Origin: Shinella sp. H4-D48
GTDB taxonomy: Bacteria > Pseudomonadota > Alphaproteobacteria > Rhizobiales > Rhizobiaceae
Assembly (NCBI RefSeq): GCF_022637395.1
Contig: NZ_CP093337.1
Span: 2,650,001 to 2,714,000 of the forward strand
Length of the DNA: 64,000 nucleotides
Direction: 5' to 3'
Shown piece by piece: positions 9,936 to 17,293 of the stretch. The position numbers and the translations under genes are program-made. A model generated the notes under the pieces. It was given only the letters and a program-made list of their open reading frames with translations. It searched no databases and was not told the origin of the DNA. Each line of letters opens with the position of its first letter. Within the stretch, counting starts at the first letter, position 1.

Positions 9936-10679
9936 TCAGGTAATGAGACCGCGGCGGATCGCCTTCACAACCGCCTGGGTGCGGTTGACCGCTTCGAGTT
10001 TGCGGGTGACCTGATTGAGATAATGATTGACGGTGTGCTCCGACAATCCCAAGATTTCCGCGATCTCCAGGCTCGTCTTGCCGGCGGCGGTCCAGCTCAG
10101 GCACTGGACTTCGCGTTCGGTCAGGACGATCTGACCGGTCTTCCAGGCCGAGCCGATTTCGGCAAGCCGGTTGAAGAGGTGCACGGAGATCATCTGCAGC
10201 ATCAGGCGGTCTTCCCGCTTGAGGGAGAGATTGTCGCCACCCCAGACGACCGCACCCCGATTGCCGAGTGCATCGTGCACCGGGAAGAAGTGGCCGACCA
10301 GCATGCCGTGATCAGTCATCATTTCGAGAAGGTCGCCGAATTCCGGATTGGCGCTCGCCTCACCGAGCCATTCGCGCATGTCGTAGGAGAAGGGCACCGT
10401 GGTCAGCCGCAGCTTACGGATGCCCGCGCTGTGGCGAACCATCCGCATGGCATCGTATTTGGCGAGAACTTCCTGGGGCCAGTTGCTGACGATGGAATAG
10501 GCCGAAAGCTTTTCCGCCTCGAAACCCGGCAGATTGAACACGATGAAATATTTCAGACCATACTGCTCGCACCGCCGTCGCATATAGCGAACGATGTCGA
10601 ACTGGGTGGCCAGCCCGGCAATCTCGGCGGCGTCGTCGTTTACCTGGTATTCCTCGCTGCTTTTTTCGTCAGCAGTCAT
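9936..10679 (-). CDS. LuxR-type regulator with autoinducer-binding-like domain (copy 1)
   Basis: The 247-residue protein has an N-terminal domain related to the autoinducer-binding fold and a C-terminal LuxR HTH (about 180-245, LTEREVQCLSWTAAGKTS, AEILGLSEHTVNHYL). In my alignment to TraR/LuxR, most of the conserved ligand-contact residues are replaced: the Asp-Pro pair is gone, and the last Trp is Tyr in VPFSYD. No luxI-like gene is nearby. The start is ATG 10679 (MTADEKSS); the frame is open to 10736. Its neighbour is a clear paralogue. Confidence 0.85.
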   Translation of the reverse strand: MTADEKSSEEYQVNDDAAEIAGLATQFDIVRYMRRRCEQYGLKYFIVFNLPGFEAEKLSAYSIVSNWPQEVLAKYDAMRMVRHSAGIRKLRLTTVPFSYDMREWLGEASANPEFGDLLEMMTDHGMLVGHFFPVHDALGNRGAVVWGGDNLSLKREDRLMLQMISVHLFNRLAEIGSAWKTGQIVLTEREVQCLSWTAAGKTSLEIAEILGLSEHTVNHYLNQVTRKLEAVNRTQAVVKAIRRGLIT

Positions 10680-10763
10680 TGTTGCCCCGCACTGTTTATT
10701 TTTCCCCTTGAGCAGTTGGAGCGGGACCACGCACATTCCAGACAGTCACAAGGTTTCTTCCCA

Positions 10764-11501
10764 TCAGTTCAAAAGACCGGCCCTGATCGCCTTGACGACG
10801 GCCTGGACCCGGTTGACCGCATCGAGCTTGCGCGTCGCGCGGTTCAGATAATGGTTCACGGTATACTCCGAGAGACCGAGTATTTCCGACATCTCCACGC
10901 TCGTCTTGCCCGCCGAGGCCCAGGAAAGGCATTCGATCTCGCGGCGTGACAAGGACACGTTCTGGCGCCGGCGTGCCCGCAGTTCGAGAACCTGGGTGAA
11001 CACGAGATTGGCGACCGCGTTCAGCTCCGCCATCTCGTTCGGTCGCAACGCTGCCCGCGTTCCGCCGAAGGCGAGCGCCCCGCGCAGGCCGGCGGAATTG
11101 TGCGCCGGAAAATAAGCGCCGCGTGTCAGGCCGTGGCCGTCGAACAGCTGCATGGCGATCTCAGACTTGCCATCCGAGCGGCGGCGGTTGGTGCGTTCGG
11201 CGTCATACGAAAAGGGGGTCGTGCTCTGTCGCAGATGCTCGATGACAGGACTGCCGAAAATGAGGCCCGCATTGTCATAGGCCTGCAGCATGTCCTTGGG
11301 CCAGGACGTCATGAGAACATGGGAGGAGAAATTCGTTGGCGCTTCCGACGGCACATTGATCAGGATGTAGCCGTTGAGACCATGACGCTGTGCAATGGCG
11401 AGCAAGGTATCGGCGATATCCGATTCCGATCCCATCGCCGACGGGACAGAATCCCATCGCTGCTGGAGCTTCGCAGAATCCGTATGAAGTCGATCCGCCA
11501 T
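10764..11501 (-). CDS. LuxR-type regulator with autoinducer-binding-like domain (copy 2)
   Basis: The 245-residue paralogue lies immediately upstream of copy 1 on the same strand. The shared layout includes SWPKDMLQAYDNAG and TPFSYD in the N-terminal domain and the HTH EILGLSEYTVNHYLNRATRKL at the C-terminus. Ligand-contact positions are also degenerate. ATG 11501 is chosen because GGAAGG lies 5 nt upstream; a GTG six bases earlier would abut that site. The pair resembles paired rhizobial LuxR-type regulators such as VisN/VisR in layout only. Confidence 0.85.
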   Translation of the reverse strand: MADRLHTDSAKLQQRWDSVPSAMGSESDIADTLLAIAQRHGLNGYILINVPSEAPTNFSSHVLMTSWPKDMLQAYDNAGLIFGSPVIEHLRQSTTPFSYDAERTNRRRSDGKSEIAMQLFDGHGLTRGAYFPAHNSAGLRGALAFGGTRAALRPNEMAELNAVANLVFTQVLELRARRRQNVSLSRREIECLSWASAGKTSVEMSEILGLSEYTVNHYLNRATRKLDAVNRVQAVVKAIRAGLLN

Positions 11502-11507
11502 AGTCAC

Positions 11508-11761
11508 CTTCCTTCAGCACGCATGCGAAAGTGCGGCAGAGCCCGCCGACACGATACACTGCTTGCTTCAGGAACCCCCGTATCCCAATGCAAGTATTTC
11601 CGATGAACCGCGCCTCAAGCCGCGATGAGCGACGCAGCCCGCAGGCGCGTCACCGATGAAGCTAATGACCCCCTCCGCTCGCGTCCAGCGCGATTTTCTA
11701 ATTTACCGTAAAATGCGGTGATAAGATAAGGTTTGTGCGGTTACGTACATCAGATATCGCG
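11508..11761. other. Gap between the LuxR pair and the IclR gene
   Basis: These 254 nt hold the upstream region of the LuxR pair and the 3' flank of the IclR gene. There is an AT-rich stretch around 11695-11735 with a near-palindromic TTTACCGTAAA. I found no convincing lux box, RNA gene or coding frame. Confidence 0.4.
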
Positions 11762-12553
11762 TCAGCGTTGTGGGCCAAGCCGCGCGTCCAACTCACTCTT
11801 GATCGCATCGGCCGCCCTTCGCACCAGCGGAACCCAGGCGTCCAGCTTCTCCTGCCCCACCCGATAGGCCGGCCCCGTTACGGAAACGCCGGCGACCAGC
11901 GAGCGCGCGGCATCGCAGACCGGTGCGGCCACGCAGCGGATGCCGGGCTCGTGCTCTTCCCGATCGAAGGCCACGCCGCTGCGCCGCACGGCCTCCAGCT
12001 CGCCAAGCAGCGTTGCCCGGTCGACAATCGTCTGCGGCGTGAAGCGCTGGAACTCGATGCCCGACAGAATCACGTCCAGAGCGGCGGGGTCGAGCGTGGA
12101 GAGCGCAGCCTTGCCGACACCCGTGCAATAGACCGGCGAGGCATTGCCGATCTGCGAATTCATCCGCACCGCCTGACGGCTTTCCACCTTATCGAGATAA
12201 ATGATCTCGCGACCACGCAGCACACCGAGATGGACCGTTTCGCCCGTCTCCCCGTGCAGTGCCTCCAGAAAGGGCGCGGCGACCGCGCGGAACTCGCTGC
12301 GCGCCCAGCTTGCCGAGGCAAGCTTCAAGAGGCGCAGGCCCGGCACATAAACGTGGTCGGCACGAAGCTCCAGCAGGCCCTCGTGCACCAGATGGGACAT
12401 CTGGCGGTGTAGCGTGCCGCGCGGCTGGCCGCTGATCGCCAGCACATCCGTGAAGCGCATCGGCCGGTCGGCAAGTGCGACGGTCTCCAGCACCGCCATC
12501 GCCTTGCCCAGCGTGCCGGTTCCAACCGTCTCGTCGTTCCGCTCTGTCGCCAT
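11762..12553 (-). CDS. IclR-family transcriptional regulator
   Basis: The 263-residue protein has an N-terminal winged helix (about 15-75, PRGTLHRQMSHLVHEGLL) and an IclR effector domain with CTGVGKAALSTL, FDREEHEPGIRCVAAPV and VAGVSVTGPA. The start is ATG 12553 (MATERNDE). It is divergent from the galactonate-type operon, and the 100-nt region between them carries a promoter with duplicated half-sites, so it is very probably that operon's sugar-responsive regulator. Confidence 0.92.
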   Translation of the reverse strand: MATERNDETVGTGTLGKAMAVLETVALADRPMRFTDVLAISGQPRGTLHRQMSHLVHEGLLELRADHVYVPGLRLLKLASASWARSEFRAVAAPFLEALHGETGETVHLGVLRGREIIYLDKVESRQAVRMNSQIGNASPVYCTGVGKAALSTLDPAALDVILSGIEFQRFTPQTIVDRATLLGELEAVRRSGVAFDREEHEPGIRCVAAPVCDAARSLVAGVSVTGPAYRVGQEKLDAWVPLVRRAADAIKSELDARLGPQR

Positions 12554-12574
12554 CTGCGCTGCTCCGGTCTTCTC

Positions 12575-12603
12575 TTGACAGGGCGAGAGCCTAACGAAAT
12601 AAT
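12575..12603 (+). promoter_or_regulatory. Promoter of the sugar acid operon
   Basis: TTGACA (12575-12580), a 17-nt spacer and AATAAT (12598-12603) form a near-consensus sigma-70 promoter 51 nt upstream of the SDR start. The candidate operator begins at the -10 element, consistent with repression. Confidence 0.7.
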
Positions 12604-12638
12604 TCCGAATAATCAAACTCAGTTCCAAATAATGGAAC
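12603..12638. promoter_or_regulatory. Candidate IclR operator (two half-sites plus palindrome)
   Basis: TTCCGAATAAT (12603-12613) and TTCCAAATAAT (12623-12633) are 20 bp apart, two helical turns. The second is part of the palindrome GTTCC-N7-GGAAC (12622-12638). The layout resembles IclR-family sites. Confidence 0.65.
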
Positions 12639-12653
12639 AAAAAGGAGGAGACG

Positions 12654-13415
12654 ATGGCGGGCCGTTATCAGGACCTGGCGGGACAGGGCGTTCTGATCAC
12701 CGGCGGCGGGTCGGGAATCGGGGCGGCGCTGGTTGCGGCCTTCTGCGCCGAGGGCTCCCGCGTTGCCTTTCTCGACATTGCCGAAACGGAAAGCCGCGCT
12801 CTGGTCGCGCAACTGGCCGATACGGCCGCCCACCGGCCTCACTTCATCAAGGCGGACCTGCGAGACATCACCGCCCTGCGCAGCGCGGTCGACGAGGCGA
12901 TCTCCGTTCTCGGCGGCATCCGCGTACTCGTCAACAATGCCGCGCGCGATGACCGGCAGGGGCTGGAGGACATCGAGCCCGACGGATGGGACGAGAACCA
13001 GGCCGTGAACCTGCGCCACCAGTTCTTTGCCGCCCAGGCGGTTGTGCCGGCCATGCGCAAGGGCGGCGGCGGGTCGATCGTCAACTTCTCCTCCATCGCC
13101 TACCTGCTCAATATGGGAGAACTGCCCGCCTATGCCACGGCGAAGGCCGGCATCATCGGCCTGACGAAATCGCTCGCCGGCAAGCTCGGACCGGACAATA
13201 TCCGCGTCAACGCCATCCTGCCCGGCATGGTGCTGACCGAGCGGCAGAAGCGACTGTGGGTCGATGAGGCCGATGCCGCCGCCGGCATCGAACGGCAATG
13301 CCTGAAGCGCTCCCTCGTTGCCGAGGATATGGTAGGCCCCTGTCTTTTCCTGGCATCGGATGCATCCGCCGCCATCACCGCACAAACGCTCATTGCCGAT
13401 GGAGGCATGCTCTGA
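12654..13415 (+). CDS. SDR-family sugar dehydrogenase
   Basis: NAD(P)-dependent short-chain dehydrogenase of 253 residues. It shows the cofactor motif TGGGSGIG (about 16-23), NNAARDD, and the catalytic Ser and YATAK pair after SIVNFSSIAYLLNMGE. GGAGGAG lies just upstream of the ATG. It is the first gene of an operon with 2-dehydro-3-deoxygalactonokinase, KDPGal aldolase and a lactonase, so it probably oxidises galactose or a related aldose to the lactone. Substrate is inferred from context only. Its stop overlaps the next start by one base (TGATG). Confidence 0.85.
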   Translation: MAGRYQDLAGQGVLITGGGSGIGAALVAAFCAEGSRVAFLDIAETESRALVAQLADTAAHRPHFIKADLRDITALRSAVDEAISVLGGIRVLVNNAARDDRQGLEDIEPDGWDENQAVNLRHQFFAAQAVVPAMRKGGGGSIVNFSSIAYLLNMGELPAYATAKAGIIGLTKSLAGKLGPDNIRVNAILPGMVLTERQKRLWVDEADAAAGIERQCLKRSLVAEDMVGPCLFLASDASAAITAQTLIADGGML

Positions 13416-14350
13416 TGACCCACACCGCTTCCCCCACCGACGCCGCCTACGTGGCCGTGGACTGGGGAACGTCCAGCTTCCGTCTCTGGCTCGTCGGCCG
13501 TGATGGAGCCGTACTCGCCGAACGCCGCAGCGGCGAAGGCATGACGACCGCCGCGCGCACCGGCTTTGCCGAGGTGCTGACAAGCCACCTCGCCGCCATT
13601 TCCGCGCCCGAGGGCGTGCCCGTGCTGATCTGCGGCATGGCCGGCGCTAAGCAGGGATGGGTGGAGGCCGGCTATCTCGATACGCCGGCCGCTCTTTCCG
13701 CCATTCCAGCGGCTGCTGTTCGGGTTCCCGGTGTCGAGGCCGATATCCGCATCCTGCCCGGTCTCGCACAGCGCGATGCGACGGCGCCCGACGTCATACG
13801 CGGCGAGGAAACCCAGCTTCTCGGCGCGGCTGCCGACCTCGGCAGCGGCAATCATCTCGTCTGCATGCCCGGCACGCACAGCAAGTGGGTGCGGCTCTCA
13901 GGCGGCAAGGTGGAGGGCTTCTCGACTTTCATGACGGGCGAACTGTTCGACGCCATCGCGAAGAACACGATCCTCAGCCATGCCATTGCCGATGCCGGCG
14001 CGATTGCTCCTGACAACGCTGCCTTCCGGGCGGCCGTCACGCGCATGGTCACCAATCCGGCGCTTGCCACGAGCCAGCTGTTTTCGGTGAGGGCCGGCTC
14101 GCTGATTGCAGGGCTTTCACCGGAGGATGCGAAAGCCCGCCTCTCCGGCACGCTGATTGGGCTCGAAATCGCCGGTGCGCTGTCACTGGCGGCGAAGGAT
14201 ACGCCCGTCATGCTCGTCGCGTCCGGCTCGCTCGGCACACTCTACGGACAGGCGCTGGCCGCCGCCGGCCTCTCCCCCACCGTTATCGATGCAGACACGG
14301 CTGTGCGTACTGGCCTTGCCGCCGGCGCAAAGGCCATCTGGTCGCTTTAG
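13415..14350 (+). CDS. dgoK: 2-dehydro-3-deoxygalactonokinase
   Basis: Phosphorylates 2-keto-3-deoxygalactonate in the cytoplasm, the kinase step of the De Ley-Doudoroff route. The 311-residue DgoK-family protein has the N-terminal phosphate-binding segment AVDWGTSSFRLWLV, the CGMAGAKQGWVEAGY block, DVIRGEETQLLGA, and PGTHSKWVRL. The frame is open from 13298, but the ATG at 13415 overlaps the SDR stop and gives the standard length. Confidence 0.93.
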   Translation: MTHTASPTDAAYVAVDWGTSSFRLWLVGRDGAVLAERRSGEGMTTAARTGFAEVLTSHLAAISAPEGVPVLICGMAGAKQGWVEAGYLDTPAALSAIPAAAVRVPGVEADIRILPGLAQRDATAPDVIRGEETQLLGAAADLGSGNHLVCMPGTHSKWVRLSGGKVEGFSTFMTGELFDAIAKNTILSHAIADAGAIAPDNAAFRAAVTRMVTNPALATSQLFSVRAGSLIAGLSPEDAKARLSGTLIGLEIAGALSLAAKDTPVMLVASGSLGTLYGQALAAAGLSPTVIDADTAVRTGLAAGAKAIWSL

Positions 14351-14402
14351 TCATCAACACAGCCAACGCCGTTGGCTGGAACGCCCGAAGAAAGTCGCAA
14401 CA

Positions 14403-15041
14403 ATGAGCCGCATCCCCTTCCCGCCCATGAAATATCCGTTGATCGCCATCCTGCGCGGACTGAAGCCGCACGAGACGGAGGATGTCGTGGGCGCGCTGAT
14501 CGAGACCGGATTCACGGCCATCGAAATTCCCCTGAACTCGCCGGAGCCTTTCAAGTCCATCGAGATCGCCGTGAAGATGGCACCGGAGGGCTGCCTCATC
14601 GGTGCCGGTACGGTGCTGACAGTGGAGGACGTGAAGCGCCTTGCCGATGTCGGCGGGCGCCTCATGGTGAGCCCGAATGTCGAGCCCGATGTCATTTCCA
14701 CGGCCGCCGCCAAGGGCATGGTCACGATGCCGGGCGTCTTCACGCCGACTGAAGCGCTCGCCGCCGCAAGGGCCGGCGCAACGGGGCTGAAATTCTTCCC
14801 CGCCAGCGTGCTTGGCCCGTCAGGCATCCAGGCGATCCGCGCCATCCTGCCGCCGGAACTGGAAATCGCCGCCGTGGGTGGTGTCTCCGACCAGAATTTC
14901 GGCGATTATGCCGCCATCGGCATCCGCAGCTTCGGGCTCGGTTCCAGCCTCTACAAGGTGGGCATGGACGGCAACGCGGTGCGTGCACGCGCTAAGGCGA
15001 CGCTCGATGCCTATGACGCCGTTTACGGAGGAAAACGATGA
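14403..15041 (+). CDS. dgoA: 2-dehydro-3-deoxy-6-phosphogalactonate aldolase
   Basis: Class I aldolase splitting KDPGal to pyruvate and glyceraldehyde 3-phosphate. The 212-residue KDPG/KDPGal family protein has the catalytic glutamate in FTAIEIPLNSP, the GAGTVLTVEDVKRL segment, the Schiff-base lysine in GATGLKFFPAS, and AVGGVS. ATG 14403 (MSRIPF) gives the family length. It starts 52 nt after dgoK, and its TGA overlaps the lactonase ATG by 4 nt. Confidence 0.93.
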   Translation: MSRIPFPPMKYPLIAILRGLKPHETEDVVGALIETGFTAIEIPLNSPEPFKSIEIAVKMAPEGCLIGAGTVLTVEDVKRLADVGGRLMVSPNVEPDVISTAAAKGMVTMPGVFTPTEALAAARAGATGLKFFPASVLGPSGIQAIRAILPPELEIAAVGGVSDQNFGDYAAIGIRSFGLGSSLYKVGMDGNAVRARAKATLDAYDAVYGGKR

Positions 15042-15922
15042 CAGACACTCACGCATTTACCGGCCGCGTCCTGTGCGACGTCAACAGCGAGCTGGGCGAA
15101 GGCCCGACCTACGATCCGGCGACCGACACCGCCTTCTGGTTCGACATCATCGGGCAAAAGCTGCATGAACTGCAGCTCGCCACCATGAAGAAAACCGTGC
15201 ACGACCTACCCTTCCTCGGCAGCGTGCTTGCCGTCGTCGATGCCGAGCGGCAGCTGATCGCATCCGACAAGGGCCTCTTCATCCGCACGGTGGCTGACGG
15301 CAAGGCCAGCCCCTTTGCAAAACTGGAAGACAAGCCGGGCAACCGCTCCAACGACGGGCGCGTGCATCCGTCCGGCGCACTGTGGATCGGCACCATGGGA
15401 CGCAAGGCCGAAAAGCACGCCGGCGCGATCTACCATGTCGCGGGCGAGCGGGTGACCAAGCTCTATTCCGACATCACCATTCCGAACGCCATCTGCTTCT
15501 CGCCGGATGGCAGCATCGGTTATTTCACCGATACGGATGTGAACCACCTCATGCGCGTCACGCTCGATCCCGCCACCGGCCTGCCGACCGGACAGCCGGA
15601 AGTGCTGAGCGACGAGTCCACAACGCCCGGCGGCATTGACGGTGCGGTCTGCGATGCCGAAGGCCTGATCTGGAACGCGCGATGGGGCTCCAATGCCGTG
15701 GAGGTCTACATGCCCGACGGCAACAAGATCGCGCGGCATCTGGTGCCCGCCTCGCAGTCGAGCTGCCCCGCCTTCATCGGTGCAAAGGCCGACCGCCTGC
15801 TGGTGACATCGGCATGGCAGGGCATGGATGCAGCTGCCCGCAGCGACGACCCGCATGCCGGCCAGACCTTCGAACTGGGCGTTGCGGTCAATGGTCGTTT
15901 CGAACCACGCTTCGCGCTCTGA
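15038..15922 (+). CDS. SMP-30/gluconolactonase-family sugar lactonase
   Basis: Six-bladed beta-propeller lactonase of 294 residues. Likely metal ligands are the Glu in LGEGPTYD, the Asn in KPGNRSNDGRVHPSG and the Asp in the DGAVCDAEGLIWNARWG block. GGAGG lies 7 nt before the ATG, and the start overlaps dgoA by 4 nt. In this operon it would open the lactone made by the dehydrogenase. The dehydratase needed to connect galactonate to dgoK is not in the window. Confidence 0.88.
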   Translation: MTDTHAFTGRVLCDVNSELGEGPTYDPATDTAFWFDIIGQKLHELQLATMKKTVHDLPFLGSVLAVVDAERQLIASDKGLFIRTVADGKASPFAKLEDKPGNRSNDGRVHPSGALWIGTMGRKAEKHAGAIYHVAGERVTKLYSDITIPNAICFSPDGSIGYFTDTDVNHLMRVTLDPATGLPTGQPEVLSDESTTPGGIDGAVCDAEGLIWNARWGSNAVEVYMPDGNKIARHLVPASQSSCPAFIGAKADRLLVTSAWQGMDAAARSDDPHAGQTFELGVAVNGRFEPRFAL

Positions 15923-15947
15923 ACCCGGCCCTTACCGTCGATACAAG

Positions 15948-15990
15948 GGAGCGGCTGCCCGGACGTGAACGGGCGAGTGCCGCTCCTTTT
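15948..15990 (+). terminator. Terminator of the sugar acid operon
   Basis: Stem GGAGCGGC (15948-15955) pairs with GCCGCTCC (15979-15986), with an inner GCCCG/CGGGC stem, followed by TTTT. It lies 25 nt after the lactonase stop. Confidence 0.75.
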
Positions 15991-16025
15991 GCATGGCGGA
16001 CATCAAAAATGAGGCAAATTTTCTC

Positions 16026-16050
16026 GGAACCAAAACTCGGAGTCACCGTT
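16026..16050 (+). promoter_or_regulatory. EcfG/RpoE2-type general stress promoter
   Basis: GGAAC (16026-16030), an 18-nt spacer ending CCG, then TT (16049-16050) matches the alphaproteobacterial EcfG consensus GGAAC-N18-cgTT. It lies about 80 nt upstream of the PRC-barrel gene. Confidence 0.7.
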
Positions 16051-16128
16051 GTGTGTGCATCAGCCGGTGCGGAGGATACTTCAAGACCGCCGCGCCTTGA
16101 TACCAACGAGACGAAAGGCAGGTTTATC

Positions 16129-16791
16129 ATGAGCAAGAAACTTCTTACCTCCGTTGCCGCTGGTGCACTTTTCCTTGGCGCAGCCCTGGCTCCTGCGGCA
16201 TATGCACAGGACACCAACCAGCCCGCAGCCGGCCAGACGATGGAACAGCCCGGCATGACCAACGATGACGCCACGGGCACCACCCCCGGCGACACCGCTG
16301 CGACACCGGGTGCAACGACTGACCAGAACATGGCCGAAACGCCGGCTACCGCGACCGAAGATACGGCCCAGGCTCCGGCAGCTGCCGGTGGTGACTATCT
16401 GACGGCCCAGTCCGACCAGCAGATCAGCGCCAACACCTATATCGGCCAGGCTGTCTACAACAGCGCCGATGAAAGTATCGGCAAGATTTCCGACCTGATC
16501 ATGGAAAAGAGCGGCGGTATTGACGCTGCGGTGATCGGCGTCGGCGGCTTCCTGGGCATCGGCGAAAAGTGGGTTGCCGTTCCGTTCGAAAAGATCGCGA
16601 TTACGCAGGTCCCGGATTCGGACGACGTCAAGCTGACCACGACCGAAACAGCAGAAAGCCTGCAGGCAGCGCCGGAATTCAAGACCAAGGCGCAGCAGGT
16701 CTCCGAGCGTCAGGCCAACCAGCCGGTCGACAATTCGACCACGTCGTCGACCTCGGGCACGCTGCCCACCACGACCCAGCCGGCTGAATAA
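16129..16791 (+). CDS. Secreted PRC-barrel domain protein
   Basis: The 220-residue protein has a signal peptide (about 1-26, cleavage after AYA-Q) and a Pro/Thr/Ala/Gln-rich low-complexity linker (about 27-95). A PRC-barrel domain (about 100-175) includes YIGQAVYNSADESIGKISDL and GIGEKWVAVPFEKI, and the tail is disordered and Ser/Thr-rich. PRC-barrel proteins in this group are often under general stress control, which fits the promoter upstream. Molecular role unknown. Confidence 0.82.
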   Translation: MSKKLLTSVAAGALFLGAALAPAAYAQDTNQPAAGQTMEQPGMTNDDATGTTPGDTAATPGATTDQNMAETPATATEDTAQAPAAAGGDYLTAQSDQQISANTYIGQAVYNSADESIGKISDLIMEKSGGIDAAVIGVGGFLGIGEKWVAVPFEKIAITQVPDSDDVKLTTTETAESLQAAPEFKTKAQQVSERQANQPVDNSTTSSTSGTLPTTTQPAE

Positions 16792-16813
16792 GCCTCAGGC
16801 TGAACGACACAAG

Positions 16814-16843
16814 CCCGGTGGCCTTGAGCCACCGGGTTTTTTT
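16814..16843 (+). terminator. Terminator after the PRC-barrel gene
   Basis: CCCGGTGGC (16814-16822) and GCCACCGGG (16828-16836) form a 9-bp stem followed by seven T. Strong intrinsic terminator for the plus strand. Confidence 0.92.
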
Positions 16844-16861
16844 GTCCGCAAAAATGGCGCG

Positions 16862-17197
16862 TCAGCGGCGCAGGACCGGACGCACCTCCTCGTGGAAGAA
16901 ACGGAAATAGGAGGTGATCTGTGCAAGCGCGTTGGTCGACAGTTTGTACTGGATTCCCAGCCGCCCGTTTGAATACCAGCGCACTGTGCCGCTGAGACGA
17001 CCAAGCTCCTCGCTTTCGACCGTCACGAGCTGCCCTGGCATGACCTGAATGGGCTTTTCGATATCGAAGGCCATGCCGCTGGCCGACAGATCGACGACAC
17101 GCGCGCGCGTCGTCTGATGCATGATCTTTACCGTCGCGAAAAGCCGCACGCTGGAACGATTGCTTGCCCGGACGGGCATATCCTTGATGGTCGTCAT
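16862..17197 (-). CDS. PilZ-domain c-di-GMP binding protein
   Basis: The 111-residue single PilZ domain has both ligand motifs: RSSVR (RxxxR, about 13-17) and DLSASG (DxSxxG, about 36-41), and then GTVRWYSNGRLGIQY. It is therefore predicted to bind c-di-GMP. It follows the GGDEF-EAL gene on the same strand with about 96 nt between them. The target process is unknown. Confidence 0.88.
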   Translation of the reverse strand: MTTIKDMPVRASNRSSVRLFATVKIMHQTTRARVVDLSASGMAFDIEKPIQVMPGQLVTVESEELGRLSGTVRWYSNGRLGIQYKLSTNALAQITSYFRFFHEEVRPVLRR

Positions 17198-17293
17198 TCA
17201 GCACACCCCCATCGTTGCCGAGATAAACGCAGGGTAGTGAAAAACCTTTGCCGCCCGGCTAATGGATAGCGTTGAGAATCGGTAAACGTACCC

